From the NCBI GenBank assembly GCA_945952225.1, contig CAMFHP010000057.1:1-50384 (forward strand): DNA of 50,384 bases. Direction: 5' to 3'. Shown here in pieces: positions 17,430 to 26,394 of the stretch (position 1 is its first letter; each line of letters begins with the position of its first letter). Source of the DNA: an uncultured Myxococcaceae bacterium (GTDB taxonomy: Bacteria; Myxococcota_A; Polyangia; Polyangiales; Ga0077539). The notes under the pieces are model-generated. The model ran no database searches. It was not told where the DNA came from and saw only the letters and a program-made list of their open reading frames with translations. A program made the position numbers and the translations under genes.

Positions 17430-19196
17430 TCAGTCGCGACGACGACGGCGACGGACCGCGAACGCAGCGCCCAGCGCGAGCGCCGACGCGGCCCAGCGGA
17501 GATCGCCCGTCTGCGCGCCCTCGGTGCTGCACTGGCAGCCGCGCGAGCTCGGCGGGAGCACCACCGGCGTGTCGTCGGCATCGGCCGTCATGCCCGTGTC
17601 GCGCACGCTCCCATCGGTCGTCGTGCTGCCGTCACGCACGCCGCTGTCGACGCGCGTGCCGCTGTCGGCCGAGGCATCCGTCGTGGTGCCGCTGTCACGC
17701 ACCATCGGCGCCACCACGCACTCGCCCATCTGACACACCTCGCCGCCGGGGCAGAGGCGCGTGTCGGGGCCGGTCTCGCACGAGTCGCGGCACACTCCAC
17801 CGCGGCAGTACGTGCCCGTCGGGCAGGTGATGCCCGCGCAGTCGTCGGCCACGCAGTAGCCGTCGGGCTGGCAGCTCTGGCCCTCTGCACACGGGGTGCA
17901 CTGGCAGCCGGGCACGCACGTTCCCGCGCGCGGTCCGGGCCCGGGGTCGCAGACCTCCATCGCGTTGCAGGTGACGCCCTCGCAGGGGTTCACGCAGCGG
18001 CCCGCGCGGCAGATCTGCGCGTGCGGACACGTCACGCCGTCGCAGATGCCCACGCACGACCCGCCCGCGCAGCGCTGGCCCGCGGGGCACTCGACGCCCA
18101 TGCACGCCGTCTCGACGCAGATACCCGCGTCGGTGCAGGTGCGTCCGGGGAGGCATCCGAGCTCGCCCGAGCAGCGCTCCACGCACGACCCGCGGTCGCA
18201 GACGTAGTTGCGCGGGCAGAGGTCCGTGCCCTCGTCGATCATGCCGTCGCAGTTGTCGTCGTTGCCGTTGCAGCGCTCTTCGCGCGGCATGTTCACCTGC
18301 TGGCAACGCGTCGTCATCATGTCGCAGACGGCCACGCCCTGACCGCACGCGCCGATCTGACCCGCCACGGTGCACGCCTCGCCGCCGCCCGAGCAGCCCG
18401 TGGTCACGTCGCCGCCGCGGATCTGGAAGCGCCACAGACCCGGCACGCCGCCGGGCACGTTCGAGGTGCGGCACACGTCGAGGATCGACATGGTGCGCGA
18501 CATCGGGAGCGCCACGTAGTTGCGGCGGTTGCCCGCGTCGAAGCCCACCTGCGCGGGCGTGCCGCCGAAGCCGCCCATGCCGCCCGAGGCGTCACCCGTG
18601 GTCCACTGGCAGCGGTTGTAACGGAACTCGACGTCGAAGTCGCCCGAGGTCGAGCACGTGTTGCTCGTGGTGAGAATGAGCTGAAAGTCGTTCTGCAGGT
18701 CGTCGTGCGAGCTGAAGTAGCCGACGTTGTTCCAGGTCACGACGACGCGGTTGCGCTCGACGTGGAAGCAGATGTTGTTGCGCATCGGCTGGCCGCCGCC
18801 GCGCGTGTCGACGTCGGCCCACCACGGCGCGATCATGGGCTGATCGGCGACGGGGAAGGGCATCGGCGTGAAGGTGCCGAGCGAGCCCCGGAAGGTGATG
18901 TTGCCGTTCGTGTTGACGTACATGGTGCGGTAGTTCGCACCGAAGAAGTTGAGCCCCGTGGGGAACGCGTCGGTGATCGGGATCGCCACTGCGGGGAAGC
19001 CCGTCGTCGGCGGCGGACCCGCGTACGAACCGTCATCGTTCGGGTGCACGCAGTTCTGCGGGAGCCCGTAGCCCGTCGGGCCGCCGAAGCCCGAGAGCAG
19101 CGGCACGGCCTCCGCCGACGTGGCGACCGCCGCGACGAGCGGGAGCTGCAGGGACAGGCACATCGCCGTCCGCAGGATCTTGTGAAGCATTCTCAT
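17430..19196 (-). CDS. NIDO-domain, Cys-rich surface protein with MYXO-CTERM tail
   Basis: This 588-residue protein has a signal peptide ending near ATSAEA. A nidogen-like (NIDO) domain spans about 50-260 (YRTMYVNTNGNITFRGSLG, PMIAPWWADVDTRG, VVTWNNVGYF). The motif CNGNDDNCDGMIDEG follows, of the type in the Cys/Asp 'MopE-like metal-binding motif' family. Next come about eight Cys-rich EGF-like or follistatin-like repeats (C.GVTCP....C..G.CV) and a Thr/Asp/Ser linker. The C-terminus has the MYXO-CTERM arrangement: CQC, a hydrophobic helix (WAASALALGAAFAV) and RRRRRRD. Such tails direct anchoring to the myxobacterial surface. Adhesion or matrix interaction is likely but inferred. Confidence 0.9.
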   Translation of the reverse strand: MRMLHKILRTAMCLSLQLPLVAAVATSAEAVPLLSGFGGPTGYGLPQNCVHPNDDGSYAGPPPTTGFPAVAIPITDAFPTGLNFFGANYRTMYVNTNGNITFRGSLGTFTPMPFPVADQPMIAPWWADVDTRGGGQPMRNNICFHVERNRVVVTWNNVGYFSSHDDLQNDFQLILTTSNTCSTSGDFDVEFRYNRCQWTTGDASGGMGGFGGTPAQVGFDAGNRRNYVALPMSRTMSILDVCRTSNVPGGVPGLWRFQIRGGDVTTGCSGGGEACTVAGQIGACGQGVAVCDMMTTRCQQVNMPREERCNGNDDNCDGMIDEGTDLCPRNYVCDRGSCVERCSGELGCLPGRTCTDAGICVETACMGVECPAGQRCAGGSCVGICDGVTCPHAQICRAGRCVNPCEGVTCNAMEVCDPGPGPRAGTCVPGCQCTPCAEGQSCQPDGYCVADDCAGITCPTGTYCRGGVCRDSCETGPDTRLCPGGEVCQMGECVVAPMVRDSGTTTDASADSGTRVDSGVRDGSTTTDGSVRDTGMTADADDTPVVLPPSSRGCQCSTEGAQTGDLRWAASALALGAAFAVRRRRRRD

Positions 19197-19538
19197 CGAC
19201 CTGTTGCCTCATTCTCGCGGGCGCCGCGCTCCGTCGCCGACGCGCTCGCGGGAAGTGATGAAGGTCCTTGCACGGGACCACGTGGACCTGGGGGTTCGCG
19301 GACCATACTGCAAACGTCTCCCCGGCGTCGAGTGAGCACGATTTCTCGCGAATGGCCTTTCCGCATGGGCTGACAACGATGTCGCAGCGCGCCGTGACGG
19401 CCCTCCGTGACGCCCGCCACTCGACGCAGCGCGCGCGACCTGTGTGGTGATAGCGTCGACCGCACCGCGCACCCGCGCGAACCTGCGCTCACCCCACAAC
19501 GCACTCCCCACCACGCACCCTCTGGAGGCGCTCCACCG
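19197..19538 (+). other. Divergent intergenic region, 342 bases
   Basis: No gene is seen. It separates the NIDO gene from the pectinacetylesterase-like gene. Around 19263-19288 it holds a GGTCC...GGACC hairpin that overlaps the 8-base palindrome CCACGTGG (19278-19285). An extended -10-like TGATAGCGT lies at 19446-19454 and could serve the rightward gene, although no -35 box matches. GGAGG at 19525-19529 is the ribosome site of that gene. Confidence 0.4.
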
Positions 19539-20741
19539 ATGTCGCGAAGCCCGCTGATCCTTCTCGCCGTTCTCCCCTTCGCCGTCGCGTGCGGCAGCGA
19601 GGTGGCCTCGAACCCCGCCGACGCGGCCGCCGACACCGCCGCGACCGACAGCGCGACGCCCACCGACGGCGCCACGCAAGACGTCTCCGCGAGCGACGCC
19701 TCGGCCCCCGATGCGGCCACGGAGGACGCGGGCTTCCGCACGTTCCGCCCCGACGCGTCGTCTCCCGACACGGCCATCGAGGCGCCCTCGGAGACGTGGA
19801 CGTTCATCCCCTTTCCCGACAGCGCGTGTGGCAACGGCTCGCCCGCGGGCATCGGCGTGAACCTCACCACCCGCAGCAACCGCGTGCTGATCTACCTCCA
19901 GGGTGGCGGCGCGTGCTGGGACGGTCTCACCTGCACGCTCCCCACCGCGGACAACATCAACGACAACTACACGGCCACGAGCTTCGCGGGTGAGATCGGC
20001 ACCGCGGGCCGCTACCTGATGTTCAACCGCACCGACATGCGGAACCCCTTCCGCGATGCGAGCTTCGTGTATGTGCCCTATTGCACGGGCGACATCCACG
20101 GCGGCGACAACATCAAGACCTACCTCTTCGGCGACTCGGAGCGCACGGTCTTCCATGTGGGCGCGCGCAACATGGACGCGTACCTCCGCCGCCTCGCGCG
20201 CACCTTCGCGAGCGCCGACCGCGTGTGGCTCACGGGCGCGAGCGCCGGCGGCTACGGCGCGGCGATCAACTGGGACCGCGTGCAGCGCGCGTTCCCCATG
20301 GCGCGCGTGGATCTTCTCGACGACTCGGGACAGCCCATCACGCCGCCCGTCGAGCGCTTCGCCCAGATGCGCGCGTCGTGGAACCTTCAGTTCCCCGAGG
20401 GCTGTACGCAGTGCGGCAACGACCTCGCGCCGCTGCTCAACTACTACGCCACGCGCTTCCCCGCGCCGCACCGCATGGGCCTGCTCTCGTACACGCAGGA
20501 CCGCACCATCTCGACCTACTTCGGCCTCACGGGCACGGCGTTTCAAGCGCTGCTCACGAGCATGCTCACCACGTCGTTCGATGGGCGCGCGAACTTCCGC
20601 TACTACGTGCTCGCGGGCAACAACCACACGATGCTCGGCAGCCTCGGCAGCCTCACGAGCCCCTCGGGCGGATCGCTCCTGAACTGGGTCACCGCGTGGG
20701 CCACCGACGGCGCCACCTGGGAGAACGTGCGCCCTCAGTGA
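19539..20741 (+). CDS. Pectinacetylesterase/Notum-family lipoprotein
   Basis: This 400-residue lipoprotein (signal ending FAVAC, Cys18) has a 60-residue Asp/Ala/Thr linker. The alpha/beta hydrolase domain has an oxyanion-side motif LIYLQGGGACWDG (about 107-119), YVPYCTGDIHGGD, the nucleophile Ser225 in LTGASAGGYG, a candidate Asp at 251-252 (DDSGQ) and a candidate His in AGNNHTM. These are the hallmarks of the pectinacetylesterase/Notum family, which removes acyl groups from glycans or proteins. GGAGG lies about 10 bases before the ATG, which sets the start. In a soil myxobacterium, deacetylation of plant pectin or another polysaccharide is plausible, but the substrate cannot be read from the sequence. 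Confidence 0.85.
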   Translation: MSRSPLILLAVLPFAVACGSEVASNPADAAADTAATDSATPTDGATQDVSASDASAPDAATEDAGFRTFRPDASSPDTAIEAPSETWTFIPFPDSACGNGSPAGIGVNLTTRSNRVLIYLQGGGACWDGLTCTLPTADNINDNYTATSFAGEIGTAGRYLMFNRTDMRNPFRDASFVYVPYCTGDIHGGDNIKTYLFGDSERTVFHVGARNMDAYLRRLARTFASADRVWLTGASAGGYGAAINWDRVQRAFPMARVDLLDDSGQPITPPVERFAQMRASWNLQFPEGCTQCGNDLAPLLNYYATRFPAPHRMGLLSYTQDRTISTYFGLTGTAFQALLTSMLTTSFDGRANFRYYVLAGNNHTMLGSLGSLTSPSGGSLLNWVTAWATDGATWENVRPQ

Positions 20742-20755
20742 GCGCCGCTCAGGGC
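20731..20755. terminator. Bidirectional hairpin between convergent genes
   Basis: A GCCCT...AGGGC inverted repeat with further inner pairing spans the last codons and stop of the esterase gene and the stop of the sugar transferase gene, which converge here with 7 bases between them. There is no T-run, so it is at best a GC-rich hairpin terminator working in both directions. Confidence 0.4.
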
Positions 20756-21378
20756 TGCGCCGCGGGCGTGCCCATGAACTCCGGCGCCGACACCACGCCG
20801 CCGCCGTCGATCCCCTTCGCTTCGAACACCACCAGCACCGTCTTGAGCAGGATCTTCGCGTCGAGCACGAGGCTCCAGTGGTCGGCGTACCAGACGTCGT
20901 GGGCGAACTTCTCCTCCCACGAGAGCGCGTTGCGACCGTTCACCTGCGCCCATCCCGTGATGCCCGGCAGCACGTCGTGGCGGCGCATCTGCTCGGGCGT
21001 GTACCGCGGGAGATAGCGCACCAGCAGCGGCCGCGGCCCCACGAGGCTGATGTCTCCCTTGAGCAGGTTGAAGAGCTGCGGCAGCTCATCGAGGCTCGTG
21101 CGCCGAAGGAACGCGCCAAACGGCACGAGGCGCTCTTCATCGGACAAGAGCTCCCCATCGGGCCCCCGCGCGTCGGTCATCGTGCGGAACTTGTAGACCT
21201 CGAAGATCGCGCCGTGGAGCCCCGGACGCTTCTGCCGAAAAACCACCGGCGCGCCCATGGTGACCCGCACGCCCGCGGCCACCGCGGCGAACACCGGCGC
21301 CAGCGTCACGATCCCCGCCACCGCGGCCGCACGATCGACCGCGACCTTCACCGCCCTGCGCCATCCACGCTGCTTCAC
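20749..21378 (-). CDS. Phosphoglycosyl transferase (PglC/WcaJ-type sugar transferase)
   Basis: This 209-residue protein starts at GTG. One hydrophobic N-terminal segment (AAVAGIVTLAPVFAAVAAGV) has the re-entrant helix character of monotopic transferases. The conserved core follows: VFRQKRPGLHG, FEVYKFRTM, DELPQLFNLLKGDISLVGPRPL and LPGITGWAQVNGRN. The short form without extra membrane helices matches PglC-like enzymes, which transfer a sugar 1-phosphate from a UDP-sugar to undecaprenyl phosphate and so start glycan assembly. It is the last gene of the minus-strand operon. The upstream acetyltransferase, dehydratase and aminotransferase genes suggest a diacetamido-sugar donor. Confidence 0.92.
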   Translation of the reverse strand: MKQRGWRRAVKVAVDRAAAVAGIVTLAPVFAAVAAGVRVTMGAPVVFRQKRPGLHGAIFEVYKFRTMTDARGPDGELLSDEERLVPFGAFLRRTSLDELPQLFNLLKGDISLVGPRPLLVRYLPRYTPEQMRRHDVLPGITGWAQVNGRNALSWEEKFAHDVWYADHWSLVLDAKILLKTVLVVFEAKGIDGGGVVSAPEFMGTPAAQP

Positions 21379-21381
21379 GGC

Positions 21382-22122
21382 TCACGCTCCTTCATCGAGG
21401 TCGAGGCCATACATCACCCGCGTCTCCTCGCGCAGCACCGAACCGAACGACCGATAGAACCGCGCCGTCGCGCCGTCGACCCAGGGCACCCGCGCCGTCG
21501 TGTGACCGCGCGCCGCGAGGTCGGCCAGCACGGTCTCCGCGAGCCTTCGCCCGAGCCCCGTGCCCCGCGCGTCGGGCAGCACCCCGATGGGCCCGAAGGT
21601 GCCCGCGTGCGCGTTGTTGCCCGAGTGGCACGCCGCGCCGAAGAGCTCCCCCTCCGCCGACCTCGCCACGAAGACGCCGTGGTGTCCGTGGGCGCGCGCG
21701 GCCTCCATCGCCCACGCGCTCGCGAAGTGCGCTTCGAACCACGCGCACACCCCCGCGCCGTCTCCCGTGAGCCGCGACACGTCGTCGTACGAGGCACACG
21801 CGCCCGTCGCGACGATCAGGTCGACGTGCGACGACACCGGAGAGAACCCCCTGGAAACAAGCCACGCCGCGAGCTCGGTCTCCGAAGTCTCGACGCCCGA
21901 CACGAGGTAGTTGCCCGGTGGTCCTCCGTAGGCGACGCGGCGCGCACCGTCATGGCGCGCGCGCTGGAGCACGGCGCGCAGCGTGTCGTCATCGTGTGCT
22001 TCGAGGTGTGCGATCCACGCGGTCGTCGAACCCGCGAGAGGCGCGCCGTAGAGCGCCGCACCGACCTCCACGAGGGCGCGCGGCGCCGTGAGCTTCTCGC
22101 GCAGCGCCTTGGGCGCGATCAC
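21382..22122 (-). CDS. GNAT-family N-acetyltransferase
   Basis: This 246-residue protein starts at GTG overlapping the stop of the dehydratase gene (GTGA); the in-frame upstream Met would lie inside that gene. The N-terminal half is variable. The C-terminal half has the GNAT acetyl-CoA motif in GPIGVLPDARGTGLGRRLAE, followed by RVPWVDGATARFYRSFGS. Because it sits between the dehydratase/aminotransferase and the phosphoglycosyl transferase, it may acetylate the 4-amino sugar, the step done by the hexapeptide-repeat protein PglD in Campylobacter. The fold is different, so this would be a non-homologous replacement. A general acetyltransferase cannot be ruled out. Confidence 0.82.
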   Translation of the reverse strand: MIAPKALREKLTAPRALVEVGAALYGAPLAGSTTAWIAHLEAHDDDTLRAVLQRARHDGARRVAYGGPPGNYLVSGVETSETELAAWLVSRGFSPVSSHVDLIVATGACASYDDVSRLTGDGAGVCAWFEAHFASAWAMEAARAHGHHGVFVARSAEGELFGAACHSGNNAHAGTFGPIGVLPDARGTGLGRRLAETVLADLAARGHTTARVPWVDGATARFYRSFGSVLREETRVMYGLDLDEGA

Positions 22123-24122
22123 GCGCGCTTCATCGGAATGACGTTGCCCTCGGCCTTCTCGGTCTTCTCGGCCTTCTCGGGCGCGGCGGGTGCCATCGAG
22201 GGGATGGTCGGAACACGTCCGCGGTTGGCCGCAGGAGGGCCCGCGAGCACGACGGGGTTGTACTCGGGCACGAGGCCCTTGAAGCACGCGCGCACGCCCT
22301 CGTCGTCGCCGCCGTCGCTGCACTCGTGGAGCGCCGCGAGGCCCGCTTCGACCTGCTCGATGTCGTAGGGCCTGAAGCGTCCGACGAAGATCTTGGGGTG
22401 ACGGGTCTTGTCGGCGTGCTCGTCGTCGGTGGCGAGCTCTTCGAAGAGCTTCTCGCCCGGACGGATGCCCGAGAAATTGATCTCGATGTCTTCGCCCGGA
22501 CGGAGCCCCGAGAGTCGGATGAGGTCGCGCGCGAGGTCGACGATCTTCACGGGCTCGCCCATGTCGAGCACGTAGATCTCACCGCCCGCGCCCATCGCGC
22601 CGGCCTGGAGCACGAGCTGCGAGGCCTCGGGGATGGTCATGAAGTAGCGCTTCATCTCCGGGTGCGTGACGGTGATCGGTCCGCCGCGCGCGATCTGCTC
22701 CTGGAAGATGGGCACCACCGAGCCGTTGGAGCCGAGCACGTTGCCGAAGCGCACGGTGATGAACTTCGTCTGGCTGCGCTGCGAGAGCGCCTGGATGTAG
22801 ATCTCCGCGACGCGCTTCGAAACCCCCATGATCGACGTGGGGTTCACGGCCTTGTCGGTGGAGATCATCACGAACGACTGCGCGCCGAACTGATCCGCGA
22901 GGTCGGCCACCTTGCGCGTGCCGAACACGTTGTTCTTGATGGCCTCGCCGGGGTTCCACTCCATCATCGGCACGTGCTTGTGCGCGGCGGCGTGAAAGAC
23001 CACGTTGGGCCGGTAGCGCGCGAAGAGCGACTCCATGCGCTTCGAGTCGCAGATGTCGGCGATCTGGGGCACGAGCGTGATCGCGGGAAAGGCCTCGCGC
23101 AGCTCGCGGTGCACCTGAAAGAGCGCGTTCTCGGCCTGCTCGACGAGCAGCAGCTTCGACGGTCCGAAGCGGCACACCTGACGGCAGATCTCGCTGCCGA
23201 TGGAGCCGCCCGCGCCCGTCACCATCACCACGGCGCCGTTGAGCCTCCCCGCGATGAGCGCGGTGTCGAGCTGCACGGGCTCGCGACCGAGGAGGTCTTC
23301 GATCGCCACGTTGCGGAGCTGGCTCACGGTCACGCGACCTTCGATGAGGCTCTCGACGCCGGGGATCGTGCGGATGCGCAGACCGTCCTTGGTGCAGAGG
23401 CCCACGATGCGTCGCATCTCGCGCCCCGAGGCCGACGGGATCGCCACGATCACCTCGTCGACCTCGTACTGCTTCACGAGCTCGGGCACCGCCGCGATGG
23501 GCCCGAGCACCGGCGCGTTGTGGATGCGCTCGCCCATCTTCGCGGGGTTGTCATCGACGAAGCCCACGGGCTCGTAGCGCGCGCCGTAGGTGCGGGTCAC
23601 CTCGCGCATGATCATCTCGCCGCCGTCGCCCGCGCCCACGATGAGCAGCTTCTTGCGGTCTTCGACCTTCGACGCGAGCGTCACCTGGTGCGAGATCTCG
23701 CGGAGCGTGCGCACGCCGAAGCGCAGGCCGCCCACGGCGAAGATGCTCATCAACCATTCGAGCACGAAGACCGTACGCGGCAGGCCCAGCGGGCCGACGA
23801 AGTGCACGTACAGCACGGTCAGCATCGTCGAGACCGACGCGGCCTGGAACAGCGTCACGAGGTCGCGCGCGCCGGTGTAGCGCCACAACCCGTGAAACAT
23901 GCGGAAGTAGAAATACACCGCGGTGCGGATGCCCAGCGACACGGGCAGCCAGATGCGGATCAGCGGCCAGAGCATCGGCGGCACGCGCGCGTCGAAGCGC
24001 AGCAGAAACGCGCCCACGAAGGCCCCCGCCCACAGCGCGAGGTGCACCAGCACCACCAGCACGCGGCGGTACGAGAACACGAGCTGGGGGAGGTTGCTCT
24101 CGCGGCTCTCGTCGTCGCTCAT
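22119..24122 (-). CDS. UDP-N-acetylhexosamine 4,6-dehydratase, FlaA1/PglF/WbpM-type membrane form
   Basis: This 667-residue protein has four N-terminal membrane segments (about 17-140) and a first Rossmann domain (LLIVGAGDGGEMI). The catalytic Rossmann domain follows, with VMVTGAGGSIGSEICRQ and the active-site stretch STDKAVNPTSIMGVSKR. The Tyr of the usual Ser-Tyr-Lys triad is replaced by Met (SIMGVSKR), which is the signature of retaining UDP-GlcNAc 4,6-dehydratases such as PglF and WbpM. The C-terminal end has a Pro/Ala/Lys/Glu tail. It would make a 4-keto-6-deoxy sugar at the membrane. Both ends overlap neighbours: ATGA with the aminotransferase and GTGA with the acetyltransferase. Confidence 0.93.
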   Translation of the reverse strand: MSDDESRESNLPQLVFSYRRVLVVLVHLALWAGAFVGAFLLRFDARVPPMLWPLIRIWLPVSLGIRTAVYFYFRMFHGLWRYTGARDLVTLFQAASVSTMLTVLYVHFVGPLGLPRTVFVLEWLMSIFAVGGLRFGVRTLREISHQVTLASKVEDRKKLLIVGAGDGGEMIMREVTRTYGARYEPVGFVDDNPAKMGERIHNAPVLGPIAAVPELVKQYEVDEVIVAIPSASGREMRRIVGLCTKDGLRIRTIPGVESLIEGRVTVSQLRNVAIEDLLGREPVQLDTALIAGRLNGAVVMVTGAGGSIGSEICRQVCRFGPSKLLLVEQAENALFQVHRELREAFPAITLVPQIADICDSKRMESLFARYRPNVVFHAAAHKHVPMMEWNPGEAIKNNVFGTRKVADLADQFGAQSFVMISTDKAVNPTSIMGVSKRVAEIYIQALSQRSQTKFITVRFGNVLGSNGSVVPIFQEQIARGGPITVTHPEMKRYFMTIPEASQLVLQAGAMGAGGEIYVLDMGEPVKIVDLARDLIRLSGLRPGEDIEINFSGIRPGEKLFEELATDDEHADKTRHPKIFVGRFRPYDIEQVEAGLAALHECSDGGDDEGVRACFKGLVPEYNPVVLAGPPAANRGRVPTIPSMAPAAPEKAEKTEKAEGNVIPMKRA

Positions 24123-25288
24123 GGGGCGCTCCCGTGGAGGGCTGCGGGGCTGCGCACCGCGCGGGATTTCAGCGCCGCCGCGCGCACGACGGCGATCACA
24201 CGCTCCTGCTCCGTCGCGGTCATGTTCGAGGAGCTCGGGAAGCACACGCCGCGGCGGAAGAGATCCTCGGCCACCGCGCCGCCGTGGCACTCGTAGCCCG
24301 CGAAGAGGGGCTGGAGGTGCATGGGCTTCCACACCGGGCGCGACTCGATGTTCTCGGCGTCGAGCGCGCGAATGACCTCGTCGCGCGAGAGCCCGAGCTT
24401 CGCCTCGTCGACGAGGAACACACTGAGCCAGTTGGTGTGCAGCCCGTAGGAGGCCTGCGCCATGAGCTCCAGGCCCCCGAGGTCGGCGAAGGCGTCACGG
24501 TACCGGAACGCGATCTCGCGACGGCGTGCGACGCGCTGGTCGAGCACTTCGAGCTGCCCGCGCCCGATGCCCGCGAGCACGTTCGAAAGCCGGTAGTTGT
24601 AGCCCATCTGCGTGTGCTCGTAGGCCACGCCGGGATCCCTCGCCTGCTGCGACCAGAAGCGCGCGCGCGACACCCACTCGGGGTTCTGCGCCACGAGCAT
24701 GCCGCCGCCCGTCGTGGTGATGATCTTGTTGCCGTTGAACGAGTACGCGCCGACGGCGCCCATGGTGCCGCACGGGCGGCCCTTGTAGAGCGTGCCCACG
24801 GCCTCCGCGGCGTCTTCGAGCACGGCCACGCCCCAGCGCGCGCACACCTCGAGGATCGGGTCCATGTCGGCGCTCTGACCGTAGAGATGCACCACCTCGA
24901 CGACCTTCGGCAGGCGGTTCACCGCGGCGCGCTTCGCGAGAAAATCGGCGAGGAGGTTCGGGTCGAGGTTCCAGCTCGCGCGGTCGCTGTCGAGAAAGAC
25001 CGGGCGCGCGCCGAGCCACGACACCGGGTTCACCGACGCGATGAACGTGAGCGACGGGCACACCACCTCGTCGCCCTCGCCCACGCCCAGCAGCCGCAGC
25101 CCGAGATGGATCGCCGCCGTGCCCGTGCCCAGCGCCACGCACGGCAACCCCACGCGCGCCGTGAACGCGGCTTCGAACGCGTCGAGGTTGGGGCCGACGG
25201 TCGACAGCCAGTTCGAGGCGAACGCTTCGTGAACGTAGCGCTCCTCGTTCTCGCCCATGTGGGGCACCGACAGGTACAGGCGCTTCAT
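24119..25288 (-). CDS. DegT/DnrJ-family sugar aminotransferase (PglE-like)
   Basis: This 389-residue PLP enzyme has the core GTGTAAIHLGLRLLGVGEGDEV, an acidic PLP-binding motif VLEDAAEAVGTLYKG, and the Schiff-base Lys in SFNGNKIITTTGGGML. Conserved C-terminal regions (MGYNYRLSNVLAGIGRGQLE, RPVWKPMHLQP, FPSSSNMT) complete the pattern. It would aminate the 4-keto sugar made by the neighbouring dehydratase. The start at 25288 overlaps the stop of the epimerase gene (ATGA), as at the other junctions of this operon. Six bases upstream is another in-frame ATG (25294), considered less likely. Confidence 0.93.
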   Translation of the reverse strand: MKRLYLSVPHMGENEERYVHEAFASNWLSTVGPNLDAFEAAFTARVGLPCVALGTGTAAIHLGLRLLGVGEGDEVVCPSLTFIASVNPVSWLGARPVFLDSDRASWNLDPNLLADFLAKRAAVNRLPKVVEVVHLYGQSADMDPILEVCARWGVAVLEDAAEAVGTLYKGRPCGTMGAVGAYSFNGNKIITTTGGGMLVAQNPEWVSRARFWSQQARDPGVAYEHTQMGYNYRLSNVLAGIGRGQLEVLDQRVARRREIAFRYRDAFADLGGLELMAQASYGLHTNWLSVFLVDEAKLGLSRDEVIRALDAENIESRPVWKPMHLQPLFAGYECHGGAVAEDLFRRGVCFPSSSNMTATEQERVIAVVRAAALKSRAVRSPAALHGSAP

Positions 25289-26394
25289 GCCCATTTCTCC
25301 GCGAGCACGGCGGCGACTCGCTCCGCCGCGCGGCCGTCCCACCCATCGATGGGATGGCCCGTTTTGTATCGCCCCTCGACGATGTCGTTCACCAGCGAAA
25401 AACCCTTCGCGAGGTCGTCGCCCACGAGGGTGTTGGTGCCCTGCGTGACCGTCACGGGCCGCTCGGTGTTGGGCCGCAGCGTGAGGCACGGAATCCCGAG
25501 GAAGCTCGTCTCCTCCTGGATGCCTCCCGAGTCGGTGAGCACGTACCACGCGTCGGCCATGAGCCCGAGGTTGTCGCGGTAACCCAGCGGTTCGGTGAGA
25601 CGGATGCGCGGGTTCGACTGCATCCGATCGAGGAGCCCGAAGCGCACGATCCGCTCGCGGGTGCGCGGGTGCGCGGGGAACACCACCGGCGCGCGCTCCG
25701 CCGTCGCTTCGAGAAAGCCCACAAGCGCCGAGAGCCGCTCCGCCGTGTCGACGTTCGACGGCCGATGGAGCGTCACGAGCGCATAGCGCTTCGACTCCAG
25801 CCCGTAGCGCGCGGGCACGTTCAGCGCCCTCGCCCGCGGGAGCTCGTAGGCCACCGTGTCGATCATGAGGTTGCCCACGAAGCGCACGCGCGCCGGGTCG
25901 ACGCCTTCGCGCGCGAGGTTCTCATCGCCGCTCGGCTCGCTCGTGAGCAGAAGGTCGGCCACCGAGTCGGTCACGAGTCGGTTGATCTCTTCGGGCATCG
26001 CGCGGTCGAAGCTGCGCAGACCCGCCTCGACGTGGGCCACGGAGACACCGAGCTTCACCGCGGCGAGCGTGCACGCCATCGTGGAGTTCACGTCGCCCAC
26101 GACGACCACACCGCGCGGCAGCGTAGGCTGCGCCACGAGCCACTCTTCGAAGGCCGCGAGCACCTTCGCGGTCTGCGCGCCGTGCGATCCGCTGCCCACG
26201 TTGAGGTGCACGTCGGGCTTCGGGATGCCCAGCTCGTCGAAGAAGACGTCGCTCATCGCGGCGTCGTAGTGCTGCCCCGTGTGCACGAGCACGCTCTCGA
26301 AGGTTCCCTCGGCCTTCATCGCGCGAAGCATGGGCGCGACCTTCATGAAGTTGGGCCGCGCGCCCGCCACGAACACCACACGCTGCGTCGTCAT
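25285..26394 (-). CDS. wecB: UDP-N-acetylglucosamine 2-epimerase, non-hydrolysing
   Basis: This 369-residue protein matches WecB/MnaA over its whole length: GARPNFMKVAPML, LVHTGQHYD, GDVNSTMACTLAAVKLG, AHVEAGLRSFDRAMPEEINR, TLHRPSNVD, SDSGG-type motif TDSGGIQEETSFLGIPCLTLR, and RPVTVTQGTN. It interconverts UDP-GlcNAc and UDP-ManNAc, giving a ManNAc donor for the polymer. Its start overlaps the upstream heparinase-family stop (ATGA) and its stop overlaps the aminotransferase start. The symbol is given for the enzyme type. Confidence 0.94.
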   Translation of the reverse strand: MTTQRVVFVAGARPNFMKVAPMLRAMKAEGTFESVLVHTGQHYDAAMSDVFFDELGIPKPDVHLNVGSGSHGAQTAKVLAAFEEWLVAQPTLPRGVVVVGDVNSTMACTLAAVKLGVSVAHVEAGLRSFDRAMPEEINRLVTDSVADLLLTSEPSGDENLAREGVDPARVRFVGNLMIDTVAYELPRARALNVPARYGLESKRYALVTLHRPSNVDTAERLSALVGFLEATAERAPVVFPAHPRTRERIVRFGLLDRMQSNPRIRLTEPLGYRDNLGLMADAWYVLTDSGGIQEETSFLGIPCLTLRPNTERPVTVTQGTNTLVGDDLAKGFSLVNDIVEGRYKTGHPIDGWDGRAAERVAAVLAEKWA

